This document shows positions 1 to 8,858 of a stretch of 64,000 bases of DNA, piece after piece; within the stretch, counting starts at the first letter, position 1; each line of letters opens with the position of its first letter. The notes under the pieces are model-generated. The model searched no databases, was not told where the DNA came from, and saw nothing but the letters and a program-made list of their open reading frames with translations. The DNA comes from Pantoea sp. GD03673 (lineage in GTDB: Bacteria; Pseudomonadota; Gammaproteobacteria; Enterobacterales; Enterobacteriaceae), in assembly GCF_029844725.1 (NCBI RefSeq), contig NZ_JAOCKJ010000001.1, forward strand, positions 496,001 to 560,000, read 5' to 3'. The translations under genes and the position numbers were made by a program.

Positions 1-206
1 TGCAGATTATCGTGGCAGAACGGAGAAGGGGCGACAGTGAGCCCCACTATCTTCCGCAACTTAAGCGCGACATTCTGGAAGTGATTTGCAGATATGTGAA
101 GATCGATCCAGAAATGGTAACGGTACAGCTCGATCAGAAAGGTGATGACATCTCAATTCTGGAGCTGAACGTGACGCTGCCGGAAACGGATGAAGTGACT
201 AAATGA
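1..206 (+). CDS. minE: Cell division topological specificity factor MinE (5' end outside window)
   Basis: The window opens inside minE and the reading frame is already open at base 2. About 67 C-terminal residues remain of a protein that is usually 88 to 90 residues long. They begin [11 protein letters not shown] and include the family segment [17 protein letters not shown]. MinE forms a ring near midcell and stimulates the MinD ATPase, so the MinCD division inhibitor is cleared from the centre and oscillates between the poles. The retained part covers the end of the MinD-binding helix and the topological specificity domain. minC and minD are expected just upstream, outside the window. The gene converges on rnd, with a long hairpin between the two. 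Confidence 0.95.
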   Translation, partial: QIIVAERRRGDSEPHYLPQLKRDILEVICRYVKIDPEMVTVQLDQKGDDISILELNVTLPETDEVTK

Positions 207-221
207 CGCTAACCGTTTCCT

Positions 222-253
222 GAATTTCCCCTGCGCGTTGGCAGGGGAAATTT
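222..253. terminator. Bidirectional terminator between minE and rnd
   Basis: A 12-bp perfect stem (AATTTCCCCTGC at 223-234 pairing with GCAGGGGAAATT at 241-252) with a 6-base loop lies between two convergent genes. The T and A runs are inside the stem base, and no long separate U-tract follows on either strand, so efficiency is uncertain. Confidence 0.55.
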
Positions 254-259
254 AACCGG

Positions 260-1381
260 TTAACAACCCGCCAGAATCTCATCAATGCCGGGCTTCAGCA
301 GTTCGCCCCGCCATCCGGTCAGTAGCTCCGGCTGACGTCCCTGTGGCTTCAGGCCCCAGTGCAGGCTTAATACCTGATTAATCTGACGTCGTGACGCCAG
401 TAACTCCTGACTGAATCCACTCTGCTCGCTCACCTGCTGCACCAGCGCTTTCATCGCCTTAAACACCTGCTTGTAGTGCGGATGGTCGATCAGATTGCCC
501 AGCGGAGCGGGAAGTTCAGTTTCATCCAGCGCCTCAGCCTCGGCCACCAGTGCCACCAGCGTTTTGCCGTGGAAACGAATTTCGTGGCCTGACAGCCCCA
601 GATGATCCAGCTCGCCCAGAGAGCCGGGCATAAAGCGTGCGACTTTCCACAGATGCTCTTCGCGCACCACAAAGTTAACCGCCATATCCTTTTCACGCGC
701 CAGTTTCAGACGCCAGGCCGCCAGTCGCTGCAGTGCCGCCAGCTGACGCGGACGCAGTTGCCAGGCGTTGGTGATATCCCGCCAGGCTTCATCCGGCGAC
801 AGGCTATCCAGACGACGCTGGCAAAGGTTGTCGCACTCACTGAGTGCCGCCGCCATGTTGCCAGCCTCTTCCGTGTTGGTCATCAGCTGACGGGCAATCG
901 GCAGCAGATAGTGAACGTCTGCCGCCGCATACTCGCACTGGCGCTGGGTCAGAGGACGCGCCAGCCAGTCGGTGCGTGATTCACTCTTATCCAGCTCAAC
1001 CTGCGTGAAATGCGCCACCATTGAAGCAAAGCCCCATGACAGTGGCTGACCGGAGAAGGCTGCCAGAATCTGGGTGTCGATCATCGGCGCTGGCAGCACG
1101 CCGAAACGGTGCAGGAAGACTTCCAGATCTTCGCCTCCGGCATGCAGGAACTTCGTGACGCGGGTATCCGTCAGCAAAGTAACAAAGGGTGACCAGTCGC
1201 GGATATTCAGCGGGTCAATGAGCACCAGTTGCTGATCGTCGAACAGCTGGATCAGCCCAAGCTGTGGGTAGTAGGTGCGGGTGCGGACAAATTCGGTGTC
1301 CAGTGCTACCGCTGCGTGCTGACGGGCTTTCTGACACACGTCTGCCAGTTGATCATCCTGGTCGATAAGGGAATAGTTCAC
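260..1381 (-). CDS. rnd: Ribonuclease D
   Basis: 3'-5' exoribonuclease that trims the 3' ends of tRNA precursors and other stable RNAs. The DEDD exonuclease domain is clear: DTE in LDTEFVRTRTYY at about residues 28-30, LHAGGEDLEVF at about 85, and YAAADVHYL at about 155. An HRDC-type helical region follows. I chose the GTG at 1381 as start. It gives MNYSLIDQ-, which aligns with the E. coli N-terminus, and a length of 373 residues against 375. The frame stays open upstream to 1435, but that extension runs through the fadD terminator and is unlikely to be translated. E. coli rnd also uses a weak non-ATG start (UUG), so poor translation initiation may be a conserved feature. The gene lies downstream of fadD on the same strand, separated by a terminator. 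Confidence 0.93.
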   Translation of the reverse strand: MNYSLIDQDDQLADVCQKARQHAAVALDTEFVRTRTYYPQLGLIQLFDDQQLVLIDPLNIRDWSPFVTLLTDTRVTKFLHAGGEDLEVFLHRFGVLPAPMIDTQILAAFSGQPLSWGFASMVAHFTQVELDKSESRTDWLARPLTQRQCEYAAADVHYLLPIARQLMTNTEEAGNMAAALSECDNLCQRRLDSLSPDEAWRDITNAWQLRPRQLAALQRLAAWRLKLAREKDMAVNFVVREEHLWKVARFMPGSLGELDHLGLSGHEIRFHGKTLVALVAEAEALDETELPAPLGNLIDHPHYKQVFKAMKALVQQVSEQSGFSQELLASRRQINQVLSLHWGLKPQGRQPELLTGWRGELLKPGIDEILAGC

Positions 1382-1424
1382 GTCTGATTTCCACCGCAGC
1401 CAACAACGCGCGGCGCTCCATGTT

Positions 1425-1457
1425 AAAAACAACAAAAACGCCGGGCATGCCGGCGTT
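1425..1457 (-). terminator. Rho-independent terminator of fadD
   Basis: On the minus strand an 8-bp stem (AACGCCGG / CCGGCGTT, loop CATGC, 1437-1457) is followed by TTTTTGTTGTTTTT. It sits 22 bases past the fadD stop and before the chosen rnd start. Confidence 0.85.
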
Positions 1458-1479
1458 CAACCTCAATTCAGGTACCGCG

Positions 1480-3156
1480 TTAATTCGCGCCGGGTTTCAC
1501 CTCGTCGCGCAGTTCACGCCGCAGGATCTTGCCAACGTTGGTTTTCGGTAATTCATCACGAAATTCAATGATTTTTGGCACTTTGTAACCGGTCAGCTGG
1601 CGGCGGCAGTGATCGAGCACCTCTTCTTTGGTCAGCGACGCCTCTTTTTTCACGATGCAGACTTTTACCGCTTCGCCAGAAAGATCGCTGGGCACGCCGA
1701 TTGCCGCAGCTTCACGCACTTTAGGGTGCTGCATCAGCACATCTTCAATTTCATTCGGATAGACATTAAAACCTGAGACCAGAATCATATCTTTTTTGCG
1801 GTCAACGATGCGAATAAAGCCTTCCTGATCAACGGTAACAATATCACCGCTGTGGAGCCAGCCATTTTTCAGCACTTCCGCTGTCGCTTCCGGATGCTGC
1901 CAGTAGCCCAGCATCACCTGCGGACCGCTGATACAGAGCTCACCCGGCTCACCCGGCAGCACGTCGTTTCCGGCTTCATCCAGAATCCGCACATCGGTCG
2001 AAGGAACCGGCAGGCCGATACTGCCCGTATGACAGCTGATGTCATAGGGATTGACTGACACCAGCGGCGAACATTCGGTCAGACCATAGCCTTCCAGCAG
2101 ATAGTGTCCTGTGAGCTTTTCCCAGCGTTCCGCCACCACTTTCTGCACCGCCATTCCGCCACCTGCGGACAGACGCAGCGTCGAAAAGTCGAGTTTAGTA
2201 AACTGCTCATCGTTGAGCAGCGCATTAAACAGCGTATTCACACCGGTAATGGCGGTAAACGGAAATTTCGCCAGCTCTTTAACAAAGCCGGGAATATCGC
2301 GAGGATTCGTAATCAGCAGATTCTGGCCGCCCAGCTCAAGGAAAAGCAGGCCATTCACGGTTAACGCGAAGATGTGGTAAAGCGGCAGCGCGGTAACGAC
2401 AAACTCTTTTCCGTCACGCAGCACTTTGCCGTAGGTCGCACGGGTCTGCTCCAGATTCGCCTGCATGTTACGATGCGTCAGCATCGCCCCTTTTGCCACA
2501 CCGGTGGTGCCGCCGGTGTATTGCAGAAAGGCGAGATCGTCATTGGAAACCACGGGGCGTTGATAATTGAGCGTCGCGCCCGTTTCCAGTACCTGACGAA
2601 ACGAAATGGCCCCCGGCAAATGGTACTTTGGAACCAGTTTCTTAACATACTTGACGACAAAGTTAACCAGCGTCGCTTTTATCGGTGCCAGCTGATCGCC
2701 CATCCGGGTCAGGATGACGTGCCGGACGGCAGTTTCCGCCACTACTTTTTCCAGGGTATGCGCAAAATTTGAGACGATGACGATGGCGCTGGCCCCGCTG
2801 TCATTGAGCTGATGCTTCAGCTCACGCGGCGTGTAGAGCGGATTCACATTGACCACCACCATACCGGCGCGCAGCACACCAAACAGGGCCACCGGATATT
2901 GCAGTAAGTTCGGCATCATCAGTGCCACCCGGTCACCCGCTTTCAGACCCAGCTCCTGCTGGAGATAGGCGGCAAAGGCCCGGCTCTTCTCTTCCAGCTG
3001 ACGATAACTCATCTTCTGACCCATGTTCAGGAACGCGGGTTGATCGGCGTAGCGTTTTACGGCCTGCTCAAACAGATCCACCAGCGAGGTGTAACGATCT
3101 GCACTTATTTCGGCAGGCACATCTGCCGGGTAGCGTTTCAGCCAAACCTTATTCAA
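1480..3156 (-). CDS. fadD: Long-chain fatty-acid-CoA ligase FadD
   Basis: Inner-membrane-associated acyl-CoA synthetase that activates incoming long-chain fatty acids with ATP and CoA for beta-oxidation. It belongs to the AMP-forming ANL superfamily: the ATP loop [22 protein letters not shown], and the fatty-acyl signature region NGWLHSGDI followed by [16 protein letters not shown]. The C-terminal lid ends with the catalytic-lysine segment [14 protein letters not shown] chose the TTG at 3156 as start because the protein then begins [13 protein letters not shown], like E. coli FadD, whose gene also starts with TTG. This gives 558 residues. In-frame upstream starts up to 3204 would add a non-conserved extension. 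A FadR-like operator lies about 70 bases upstream, which fits repression by FadR when acyl-CoA is low. Confidence 0.95.
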   Translation of the reverse strand: MNKVWLKRYPADVPAEISADRYTSLVDLFEQAVKRYADQPAFLNMGQKMSYRQLEEKSRAFAAYLQQELGLKAGDRVALMMPNLLQYPVALFGVLRAGMVVVNVNPLYTPRELKHQLNDSGASAIVIVSNFAHTLEKVVAETAVRHVILTRMGDQLAPIKATLVNFVVKYVKKLVPKYHLPGAISFRQVLETGATLNYQRPVVSNDDLAFLQYTGGTTGVAKGAMLTHRNMQANLEQTRATYGKVLRDGKEFVVTALPLYHIFALTVNGLLFLELGGQNLLITNPRDIPGFVKELAKFPFTAITGVNTLFNALLNDEQFTKLDFSTLRLSAGGGMAVQKVVAERWEKLTGHYLLEGYGLTECSPLVSVNPYDISCHTGSIGLPVPSTDVRILDEAGNDVLPGEPGELCISGPQVMLGYWQHPEATAEVLKNGWLHSGDIVTVDQEGFIRIVDRKKDMILVSGFNVYPNEIEDVLMQHPKVREAAAIGVPSDLSGEAVKVCIVKKEASLTKEEVLDHCRRQLTGYKVPKIIEFRDELPKTNVGKILRRELRDEVKPGAN

Positions 3157-3226
3157 GGATCCACCCCGATAATTATGTTGTATGTCCATCGCTGCCTCAG
3201 CCAATCTGGTTTGTTAACAATATTTT

Positions 3227-3243
3227 AACTGATTGTACCAGTT
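3227..3243. promoter_or_regulatory. Candidate FadR operator of fadD
   Basis: On the minus strand the 17-mer AACTGGTACAATCAGTT matches the known FadR half-sites (AACTGGT ... ACCAGTT) with one mismatch. It lies 71 bases upstream of the fadD start, where a promoter would be. FadR repression of fadD is established in E. coli; binding here is inferred. Confidence 0.65.
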
Positions 3244-3306
3244 TGCCTGTTTCGGCATGTTGAGGTTGCGAAGTGCATCACTAAATTTCTTGCTGTGAAA
3301 ACAGTC

Positions 3307-3343
3307 AAATAAAAAGCCCGGCAGCGAGCACCGCGACCGGGCT
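3307..3343 (-). terminator. Rho-independent terminator of yeaY
   Basis: Stem AGCCCGG (3315-3321) pairs with CCGGGCT (3337-3343). On the minus strand it is followed by a T-rich tract (TTTTTATT). It lies 21 bases past the yeaY stop. Confidence 0.8.
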
Positions 3344-3363
3344 GGATAAAATCATTTTTGCGC

Positions 3364-3960
3364 TTATTCGGTCAGAATAGTTTGCACCTCTGAGGGTCCG
3401 GTATTGACCATGCCCCAGTAAGGATTTGGCCCCCAGTATCCGCCGCGATGGCGGGTCGGACCATACCAGATCCAGGGATCGATAGGCTGTGGTGGCGCGG
3501 TGACCTGCTGAGCAATCCGCCAGCGCTGATAACCGCGCACATCAATGACCGCAAACTTATAATCGGCCTCACCAATTTTACCCTGCTCCGTTCCCTTCAG
3601 CGTACCCAGCACGGTGACGTACTGGTTTCTGACATCCACCGGATCAACAAAACCGTGAATGTCAGCATAAATCCGGCCCACCGAGGCGGCACCCAGACGC
3701 GGTCTGGCGCTCTCATCCAGCGGCTGTGCCGCAATCTCAAGCCGGGTTTTGCCGTTCAGGTTAGTGACATTCACTACCTTGCCGCCAAAGCGCGATTCCT
3801 GCCCGACAAAGAGCGAAGGATCGCTCATCACCCGCAACAGATCCTGCTGCGGCTGAGGGGAGCTGCCCTGCAGCGTGTCAGGAATTGAGACACAACCGGT
3901 TAACGCCAGCACACAGGTCAGCAGCAGACCTGAAAGCCCTTTACCACACATTGACGACAT
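3364..3960 (-). CDS. yeaY: Slp-family outer-membrane lipoprotein YeaY
   Basis: Predicted lipoprotein of the Slp/YeaY family. The N-terminus is a type II signal peptide with lipobox LALTGC, so the mature protein starts at Cys23 if translation begins at 3960. That ATG has a GGGAGAACG ribosome site just upstream; the frame extends to 4005 without a better start. The mature protein is a beta-rich Slp domain ([21 protein letters not shown], then VTVLGTLKG). It ends in an aromatic Gly/Trp/Tyr-rich tail (residues about 160-190, e.g. WGPNPYWGM). Slp proteins are starvation or stationary-phase lipoproteins with no firmly known molecular role. It is co-directional with and downstream of tsaB. I am confident of the family and not of the function. 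Confidence 0.87.
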   Translation of the reverse strand: MSSMCGKGLSGLLLTCVLALTGCVSIPDTLQGSSPQPQQDLLRVMSDPSLFVGQESRFGGKVVNVTNLNGKTRLEIAAQPLDESARPRLGAASVGRIYADIHGFVDPVDVRNQYVTVLGTLKGTEQGKIGEADYKFAVIDVRGYQRWRIAQQVTAPPQPIDPWIWYGPTRHRGGYWGPNPYWGMVNTGPSEVQTILTE

Positions 3961-4020
3961 AGACGTTCTCCCGTTAGGTAAAGACTTAGACTGGACGCAG
4001 AACAATAAGTTGCGTGCATT

Positions 4021-4719
4021 TTACCGGCCAGGTAATTTTTTCCAGGCGACTTCATTTCGCAGATACGTCGGCTCTGCTGTTTCCGGCAACAGCGTATTTC
4101 CCTGCGCCAGCGCCAGGGCCGCCAGCGGCAGCATATCCTGGGCCGCAGGCAGTGTGACGTCACTGGCGTTCAGCGTCAGATTGTGTCCCTGCTGAAGGGC
4201 CGGGTAAGCCTGCCAGCCGGTGCCTGCGGTCATCCACTCACCCGAAAGCGCCTGCATCCGGGCCAGTGCCGCCTCGGGCGACAGCACGCTTTCGCTGGCC
4301 TCGCCCTGCCAGGCACCCTGCTCATCACGCTGATATTCGGCCCAGTAGACTTCGCCCATCCGCGCATCAATCGCGGTTAATACCCGGGTTGCCCCGTGCA
4401 GACGCCAGGCCCCTTCCGCCAGCGTCGCCAGGGTGGAAACCGCAATCATTGGCAGTAAGGCACCCAGCGCCAGTCCCTGCGCGATACCAATACCAATCCG
4501 CACGCCGGTAAAACTGCCAGGCCCCCGACCAAAAGCGAGCGCGTCCAGTTCGGTCAGTTCCAGCTGCTGCGCCAGCAGAAGCTCCTCGACCAGCGGCAGA
4601 ATACGCTGTGTATGATCGCGCGGGGCAATTTCGAATCGGGCATCAATCTGTTGCTGATTCAGCAACGCGGCTGAACAGGCTTCTGTCGCCGTATCCAGCG
4701 CTAATATTCGGGCTGACAT
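4021..4719 (-). CDS. tsaB: tRNA threonylcarbamoyladenosine biosynthesis protein TsaB
   Basis: Component of the TsaB-TsaD-TsaE complex that transfers the threonylcarbamoyl group to A37 of ANN-decoding tRNAs. TsaB has the ASKHA fold but lacks TsaD's catalytic site and acts as its partner. The N-terminus [15 protein letters not shown] and the segment [17 protein letters not shown] are characteristic. The length of 232 residues matches E. coli (231). The ATG at 4719 is preceded by TGAGGTAG. It lies between yoaA upstream and yeaY downstream on the same strand, as in E. coli. Confidence 0.95.
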   Translation of the reverse strand: MSARILALDTATEACSAALLNQQQIDARFEIAPRDHTQRILPLVEELLLAQQLELTELDALAFGRGPGSFTGVRIGIGIAQGLALGALLPMIAVSTLATLAEGAWRLHGATRVLTAIDARMGEVYWAEYQRDEQGAWQGEASESVLSPEAALARMQALSGEWMTAGTGWQAYPALQQGHNLTLNASDVTLPAAQDMLPLAALALAQGNTLLPETAEPTYLRNEVAWKKLPGR

Positions 4720-4763
4720 GACTACCTCAGAAGAAAGAAAACGGCGCGCATATTAGCATAAAA

Positions 4764-6680
4764 TTATGCGTCTGGTTCGGGTTGCTGGCGGATAAAGGCG
4801 ATGGCTCGGGCAATGTCGCGGGTGCGCGGCGTTGGCGGCAGGCTGTTCAGGAACAGCGCGCCGTAAGGTCGTGATACCAGACGCTGATCGCAAATCACCA
4901 GTACCCCACGATCGTCCGTGTCACGAATTAAACGTCCCACGCCCTGCTTCAGGGTGATGACCGCATCCGGCAACTGCACATCAGCGAAGGGATCGCCGCC
5001 GCGAATCCGGCAATCTTCCATTCTGGCTTTGAGCAGCGGATCTTCCGGTGAGGTGAACGGCAGCTTATCGATGATCACCAGCGATAGCGCATCACCCCGC
5101 ACATCGACCCCTTCCCAGAAACTGCTGGTCGCCACCAGCAGCGCATTGCCCTTTTCGATGAACTGCTTCAGTAACTGACCTTTACTGGTTTCACCCTGCA
5201 CCAGCACCGGCAGGGTCATTGAAGCGCGAAATTCTGCTGCCAGTTCTCGCATCATCAGGTGCGACGTACAAAGAAAGAAACAGCGGCCTTTATTCGCATC
5301 GATCAGCGGCTTCATCATCGCGGCCAGCTGTCGTGCGCCACCGGGACGGTTAGGTTCAGGAAGGTTGCGCGGTACGCAGAGCAGTGCCTGCTTCGCAAAA
5401 TCAAACGGGCTGTTCAGAATCAGGCTCTTTGCCGCATTCACACCCAGTCGTTCGGCGAAATGGGCCATTTTCTCATCCACCGCCAGCGTGGCCGATGTAA
5501 AAATCCAGGCCGCTTTGCGATTATCCATCACCTCACGGAAGCGTTCTGCCACCGAGAGCGGCGTCAGCGCCAGGATAAAGTGACGTGAGGTACATTCATA
5601 CCAGTAGCTATAGCCCGGTTCGTTAATCGCCCGCAGCCGTTTTAACCGGCCACGATACAGTGCCGCCCGCTCAAAAGCGGCATCCAGCAGGGCTGAACGG
5701 CCCAGTGAGAGTTTTATGACGTCGTAACAGAGCTCAAGGGCGTCATCCAGCAGCGTAAACATACGCAGTATCTGGTTATCACTCAGCAGTTCGCGCAGAT
5801 TGCCCCGATAGCCAGGGTCGCCTAATGACAGGCGGAAATCCTGCGCACATTGCGCCAGACGATCGGCCGATTTCTGCAGCTGTTGGGCATCACGCACTTC
5901 GGTGCGGTAGGCGGTAATAATATCTTTGGCGAGATCGAGTAACTGACGGCTGGAGAGCTGCTGGCCAAAATACTGACTGGCGATATCAGGCAGCTGATGC
6001 GCTTCATCGAAAATCATCACATCCGCTTCGGGAATCAGTTCACCAAAGCCGCCCTCTTTCACCACCAGGTCAGCGAGAAACAGATGGTGGTTTACGACCA
6101 CCACATCGGCGTCCATAGCACGTTTACGTGCCCTGACCACGAAACACTCTTTGTAGCGCGGACAATCGGTGCCAAGGCAGTTATCGTTGGTGCTGGTGAC
6201 CAGCGGCCAGACCGGGCTGTCCTCTGTCACGCCTGCACAGCTGCTGATGTCGCCATCTTCCGTCTGTGATGACCAGCTACGCAGCGTCACCAGATCGGTC
6301 AGGGCCTGCACGGTGAGATCGCCACCCGCCATTGACTGCTGTTCCATGCGTTCCAGACAGAGATAGTTGGATCGCCCTTTCAGCAAGGCAGTTTTCCCTT
6401 TGAACTTCAGCGCCTTGATCATGGTGGGCAGATCGCGGGCATAGAGCTGATCCTGCAGCGCTTTGGAACCGGTGGAGACAATGACTTTTTTACCGGCCCG
6501 CAAAGCGGGTGCCAGGTAAGCATAGGTTTTACCGGTGCCGGTGCCGGCTTCAACCACCAGTTCACCCTGCTGTTTTACGGCTTCGGATACCGCCTGCGCC
6601 ATCTCACGTTGTGCTTCACGCGGCTTAAAGCCTGCGATCGCCCGCGCCAGTGCGCCATCCACTGCAAAATCGTCTGCCAC
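4764..6680 (-). CDS. yoaA: DinG/XPD-family DNA helicase YoaA
   Basis: Superfamily 2 iron-sulfur helicase. In E. coli YoaA works with the chi subunit (HolC) of DNA polymerase III in repair of stalled forks. Walker A is VEAGTGTGKTYAYLAP near residue 45. The DEAH box is VMIFDEAHQLPDI, and late motifs include SSFWEGVDVRG and KQGVGRLIRD. Cysteines between Walker A and the DEAH box (NYLCLER, ISSCAGV, NDNCLGTDCPRYKECF) are placed for a 4Fe-4S cluster. The length of 638 residues is typical. The start is a GTG with upstream GAGGGTAT; an overlapping ATG two bases upstream is out of frame. Confidence 0.94.
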   Translation of the reverse strand: MADDFAVDGALARAIAGFKPREAQREMAQAVSEAVKQQGELVVEAGTGTGKTYAYLAPALRAGKKVIVSTGSKALQDQLYARDLPTMIKALKFKGKTALLKGRSNYLCLERMEQQSMAGGDLTVQALTDLVTLRSWSSQTEDGDISSCAGVTEDSPVWPLVTSTNDNCLGTDCPRYKECFVVRARKRAMDADVVVVNHHLFLADLVVKEGGFGELIPEADVMIFDEAHQLPDIASQYFGQQLSSRQLLDLAKDIITAYRTEVRDAQQLQKSADRLAQCAQDFRLSLGDPGYRGNLRELLSDNQILRMFTLLDDALELCYDVIKLSLGRSALLDAAFERAALYRGRLKRLRAINEPGYSYWYECTSRHFILALTPLSVAERFREVMDNRKAAWIFTSATLAVDEKMAHFAERLGVNAAKSLILNSPFDFAKQALLCVPRNLPEPNRPGGARQLAAMMKPLIDANKGRCFFLCTSHLMMRELAAEFRASMTLPVLVQGETSKGQLLKQFIEKGNALLVATSSFWEGVDVRGDALSLVIIDKLPFTSPEDPLLKARMEDCRIRGGDPFADVQLPDAVITLKQGVGRLIRDTDDRGVLVICDQRLVSRPYGALFLNSLPPTPRTRDIARAIAFIRQQPEPDA

Positions 6681-6907
6681 ATACCCTCACTAAGAACGGC
6701 AAAAACACTGTAATTATGTCAGTATTGGATTAACAAAGCAAAATGAAGCAATATCAACAGGTTATCAATTTTACAGACCCATTAGAACACGCTTACTTCC
6801 CCTGCATTCATGGCTGGCGGGCCGCTGAAACGATGCGCGTGCCGCCCTGCCAGCGGCATGTAAAGCGAACGGGTAGCTAAGGTTGACCGGTTTCGTCGCT
6901 GTGTTAA

Positions 6908-7318
6908 TTAATGGCACCAGCGCCGGATTCGCTTTATCAGCTTTAACATCACCGCAACCGCGACCAGATTGTTCTCCTCATTGCTATTGAAACACTGGGC
7001 TTCAGGGGGAAAGGTGTGCCCAATGTTCGGGTTTAGACCCGATACAGGAAAATGATCCTGACACAGTGTGACCTTTTCGCTCACGGGACCGGGGTCATCT
7101 TCCTCACTGTTTTTCTGAGGGGTGCGCCCCGTGATAATGCCCTTATCAGCGGAAGTGTGATAAGCCAGATCAGAAGGCTGAAAATGTTCCTGCTCCGGAT
7201 TTGTAATTTTAACTGATGGCTGAGACCCGTCTTCGCAGGTCCAGTGCAGCTCCTTTGCGCCTGCTGCGCTGATGGACGAAAGCGCCATAGCCAGACTTAA
7301 GATTTTCAGGTTATCCAT
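6908..7318 (-). CDS. Hypothetical exported protein
   Basis: A 136-residue protein with a short signal-peptide-like start (MDNLKILSLAMALSSISAAGA, with likely cleavage near AGA-KE). A hydrophilic region follows, with four cysteines (WTCEDG, LCQDHF, AQCFNS and a C-terminal RWCH) that could form disulfides in the periplasm. A hydrophobic stretch near residue 120 (LVAVAVMLKLI) could be a membrane-contacting helix. I do not recognise a family. It lies upstream of yoaA, 227 bases away, on the same strand, and the gap between them holds nothing I can identify. Base use resembles the backbone, but the position has no E. coli counterpart. Existence as a gene is likely; function is unknown. Confidence 0.6.
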   Translation of the reverse strand: MDNLKILSLAMALSSISAAGAKELHWTCEDGSQPSVKITNPEQEHFQPSDLAYHTSADKGIITGRTPQKNSEEDDPGPVSEKVTLCQDHFPVSGLNPNIGHTFPPEAQCFNSNEENNLVAVAVMLKLIKRIRRWCH

Positions 7319-7604
7319 TTTTTCCCTGCTTAATAAGCAAATGTGCAGCAGGAATACTATGCCTGTCAGCTTTACGTCAGCAAGGCGACAGCATTCAGTC
7401 AGACCAGAATGGAATAAATAACGAGTTTATAATTTTCATTAATGTTAATTAACGTGAAATATTTGTAGCCGAATTGTTTCTACGTGTTTTTGCGAGGATT
7501 AAAGCCACGCTTCTGCCTGAGGAAATATACCGGGCAGCAAAACGGAATAAGGCATTAACGCGTGGAGAAAGTGGCGAATCGATGCGGGGAACTAAAGTGA
7601 GAAA

Positions 7605-7634
7605 CCGCAAAACTGCGTGCTGGCGGTTTTGCGG
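7605..7634 (-). terminator. Probable terminator of the 35-residue acidic protein gene
   Basis: A perfect 9-bp inverted repeat (CCGCAAAAC 7605-7613, GTTTTGCGG 7626-7634). On the minus strand it is followed by TTTCTCACTTT, a weak U-tract, 50 bases past the small gene at 7685. The rest of 7319-7684 shows no convincing gene. Confidence 0.55.
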
Positions 7635-7684
7635 TGTAAGCCCGGAAGAAGAGAGGTACTCAGACAGCCATCTTTATCGGACGG

Positions 7685-7792
7685 CTACACATCCTTTTCT
7701 GACAGATCGTCTTCCTCATCCTCTTCTTCATCTTCCGGATAGATCTCAGCATCATCTGGCAGCGGTTCATCGTAATCAGGACGTTCAGACAT
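7685..7792 (-). CDS. Small highly acidic protein (35 residues)
   Basis: The ORF encodes MSERPDYDEPLPDDAEIYPE followed by a run of Asp/Glu, ending SEKDV. About half the residues are acidic and there are only two basic ones. The start is unusually well supported by CCGGAGGTAACT immediately before the ATG, a near-perfect Shine-Dalgarno at ideal spacing, and a hairpin terminator follows. It is too short for most gene callers. I know no named homologue. Such proteins can be DNA mimics, metal or cation buffers, or chaperone-like, but nothing here decides between these. The longer plus-strand frame over the same bases has no ribosome site and unlikely composition. Confidence 0.62.
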   Translation of the reverse strand: MSERPDYDEPLPDDAEIYPEDEEEDEEDDLSEKDV

Positions 7793-7935
7793 AGTTACCT
7801 CCGGTGATAAATAGCCGTGCTGCTATTTCAACTGAGCATAGCTAACCGACATCGGAGGCCGCACATTTTCCGCCTGAAATGTGAGCAAGGCGTGAAATTG
7901 CTGTAACGGACTGAAAATGATCAGACGGTGTCGCG

Positions 7936-8103
7936 CTAGTGGCTTATGTAAAGCGCGCCTGCCAGCATAATGACGAACAGGACAGCAAAGGTGATAACGC
8001 CCTGCTTAGTGCCTTTGGATAATCCTACAAACGCCGCGATAACAATAAACAGCAGCGTCAGTGCGCCAGCCATAACCCAAAACAGATACTGCGTATTCGC
8101 CAT
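7936..8103 (-). CDS. Small two-helix membrane protein (55 residues)
   Basis: The ORF starts MANTQYLFWVMAG and is nearly all hydrophobic. One helix spans about residues 7-28 and a second about 35-53, separated by a short basic loop GLSKGTKQG. The ends are in the periplasm or cytoplasm depending on loop charge; the positive-inside rule puts the loop in the cytoplasm. GAGGATGAGAAC precedes the ATG. The function is unknown and I recognise no family. It lies among other small genes of unknown role between yoaA and yoaB. The 330-base gap to the next gene (8104-8432) holds a strong hairpin at 8359-8389 and otherwise nothing recognisable. Confidence 0.62.
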   Translation of the reverse strand: MANTQYLFWVMAGALTLLFIVIAAFVGLSKGTKQGVITFAVLFVIMLAGALYISH

Positions 8104-8358
8104 GTTCTCATCCTCAACCTGTGGCGTTATCGTGGGGCGGATTTATAACATTTTTATGCCGTCACTGCCCTCACTTCCTTGTCCCGGCCCGCCTGTTAAC
8201 GTGAGTGGCTTGTGCCTTCCGCAACACCCGTCAGCCCGACAGTGTGATGCAGGTATCAAATGCAGTGGAACGCAGCGAGGAAATAACCGCCCGGATTATA
8301 ATGATTAAATCAGCTTACCGTTGGGATGAAGCCCCCACAGGCTGACGTGCTGAGACTG

Positions 8359-8389
8359 GCAAAACATTGCTTTTCTGGCGATGTTTTGC
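8359..8389. other. Strong unassigned hairpin upstream of a lipoprotein gene
   Basis: GCAAAACAT (8359-8367) is an exact inverted repeat of ATGTTTTGC (8381-8389), and three more inner pairs (one G-U) extend the stem to 12 bp. There is no U-tract, and it lies 44 bases upstream of the ATG at 8433. It could be an operator or an mRNA leader structure. Confidence 0.45.
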
Positions 8390-8432
8390 AGATGGCCTTA
8401 ACCCGACTGCCTGACTCAGGCGGAGGCATGTT

Positions 8433-8792
8433 ATGAACTCTTTCCGCATCGGCTCACTGGCTGGCGTGCTGCTTATTTGCGGCTGCCAGGCACCCACGCC
8501 CGATCAGGCTCGTCTGCAGGCACCCGTTTTTCAGGGTCAAAGCACCCGTAGCGTTCCTCAGCTCAGCGACTGTATCTATCGTGGCTGGTCCACCACCAGC
8601 GTTATTGCCCGCGATAACACCACACACACCCAGCCTGATGGCAGCAGGATCAGCGTTTTTACCTGGGAAGATTCGATTTTTGCTGATGTCTCACCCCGCC
8701 ATAAAGGGGCGGACGTAAAATATTTCACCACTTTCCGCATGTCTCCACAGGTGATGGCGGACAGACAGGCCATTGTTGAGCGCTGCCTGTAA
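8433..8792 (+). CDS. Small putative lipoprotein
   Basis: A 119-residue protein with a lipoprotein signal: MNSFRIGSLAGVLLICGCQ, with acylated Cys18 (ICGC is an atypical but acceptable lipobox). The residue after the Cys is Gln, so it is likely sorted to the outer membrane. The mature part has two further cysteines (LSDCIYRGW, VERCL) that may pair. It contains a short beta-rich region (GSRISVFTWEDSIFADV). Its ribosome site is GGCGGAGGC. I recognise no named gene, although the layout resembles small enterobacterial lipoproteins of unknown role. yoaB follows 66 bases downstream on the same strand. Confidence 0.68.
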   Translation: MNSFRIGSLAGVLLICGCQAPTPDQARLQAPVFQGQSTRSVPQLSDCIYRGWSTTSVIARDNTTHTQPDGSRISVFTWEDSIFADVSPRHKGADVKYFTTFRMSPQVMADRQAIVERCL

Positions 8793-8858
8793 GCGTAAGG
8801 GGTGACAGCGATGTGAGGAGTATGCCAGGCTAATGCGCAACTAACCAGGGAGAAACCG

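Noticed and set aside
7474-7794. A 106-codon plus-strand frame
   Set aside because: No ribosome site, odd composition, and it lies opposite the better-supported 35-residue acidic gene and its hairpin.
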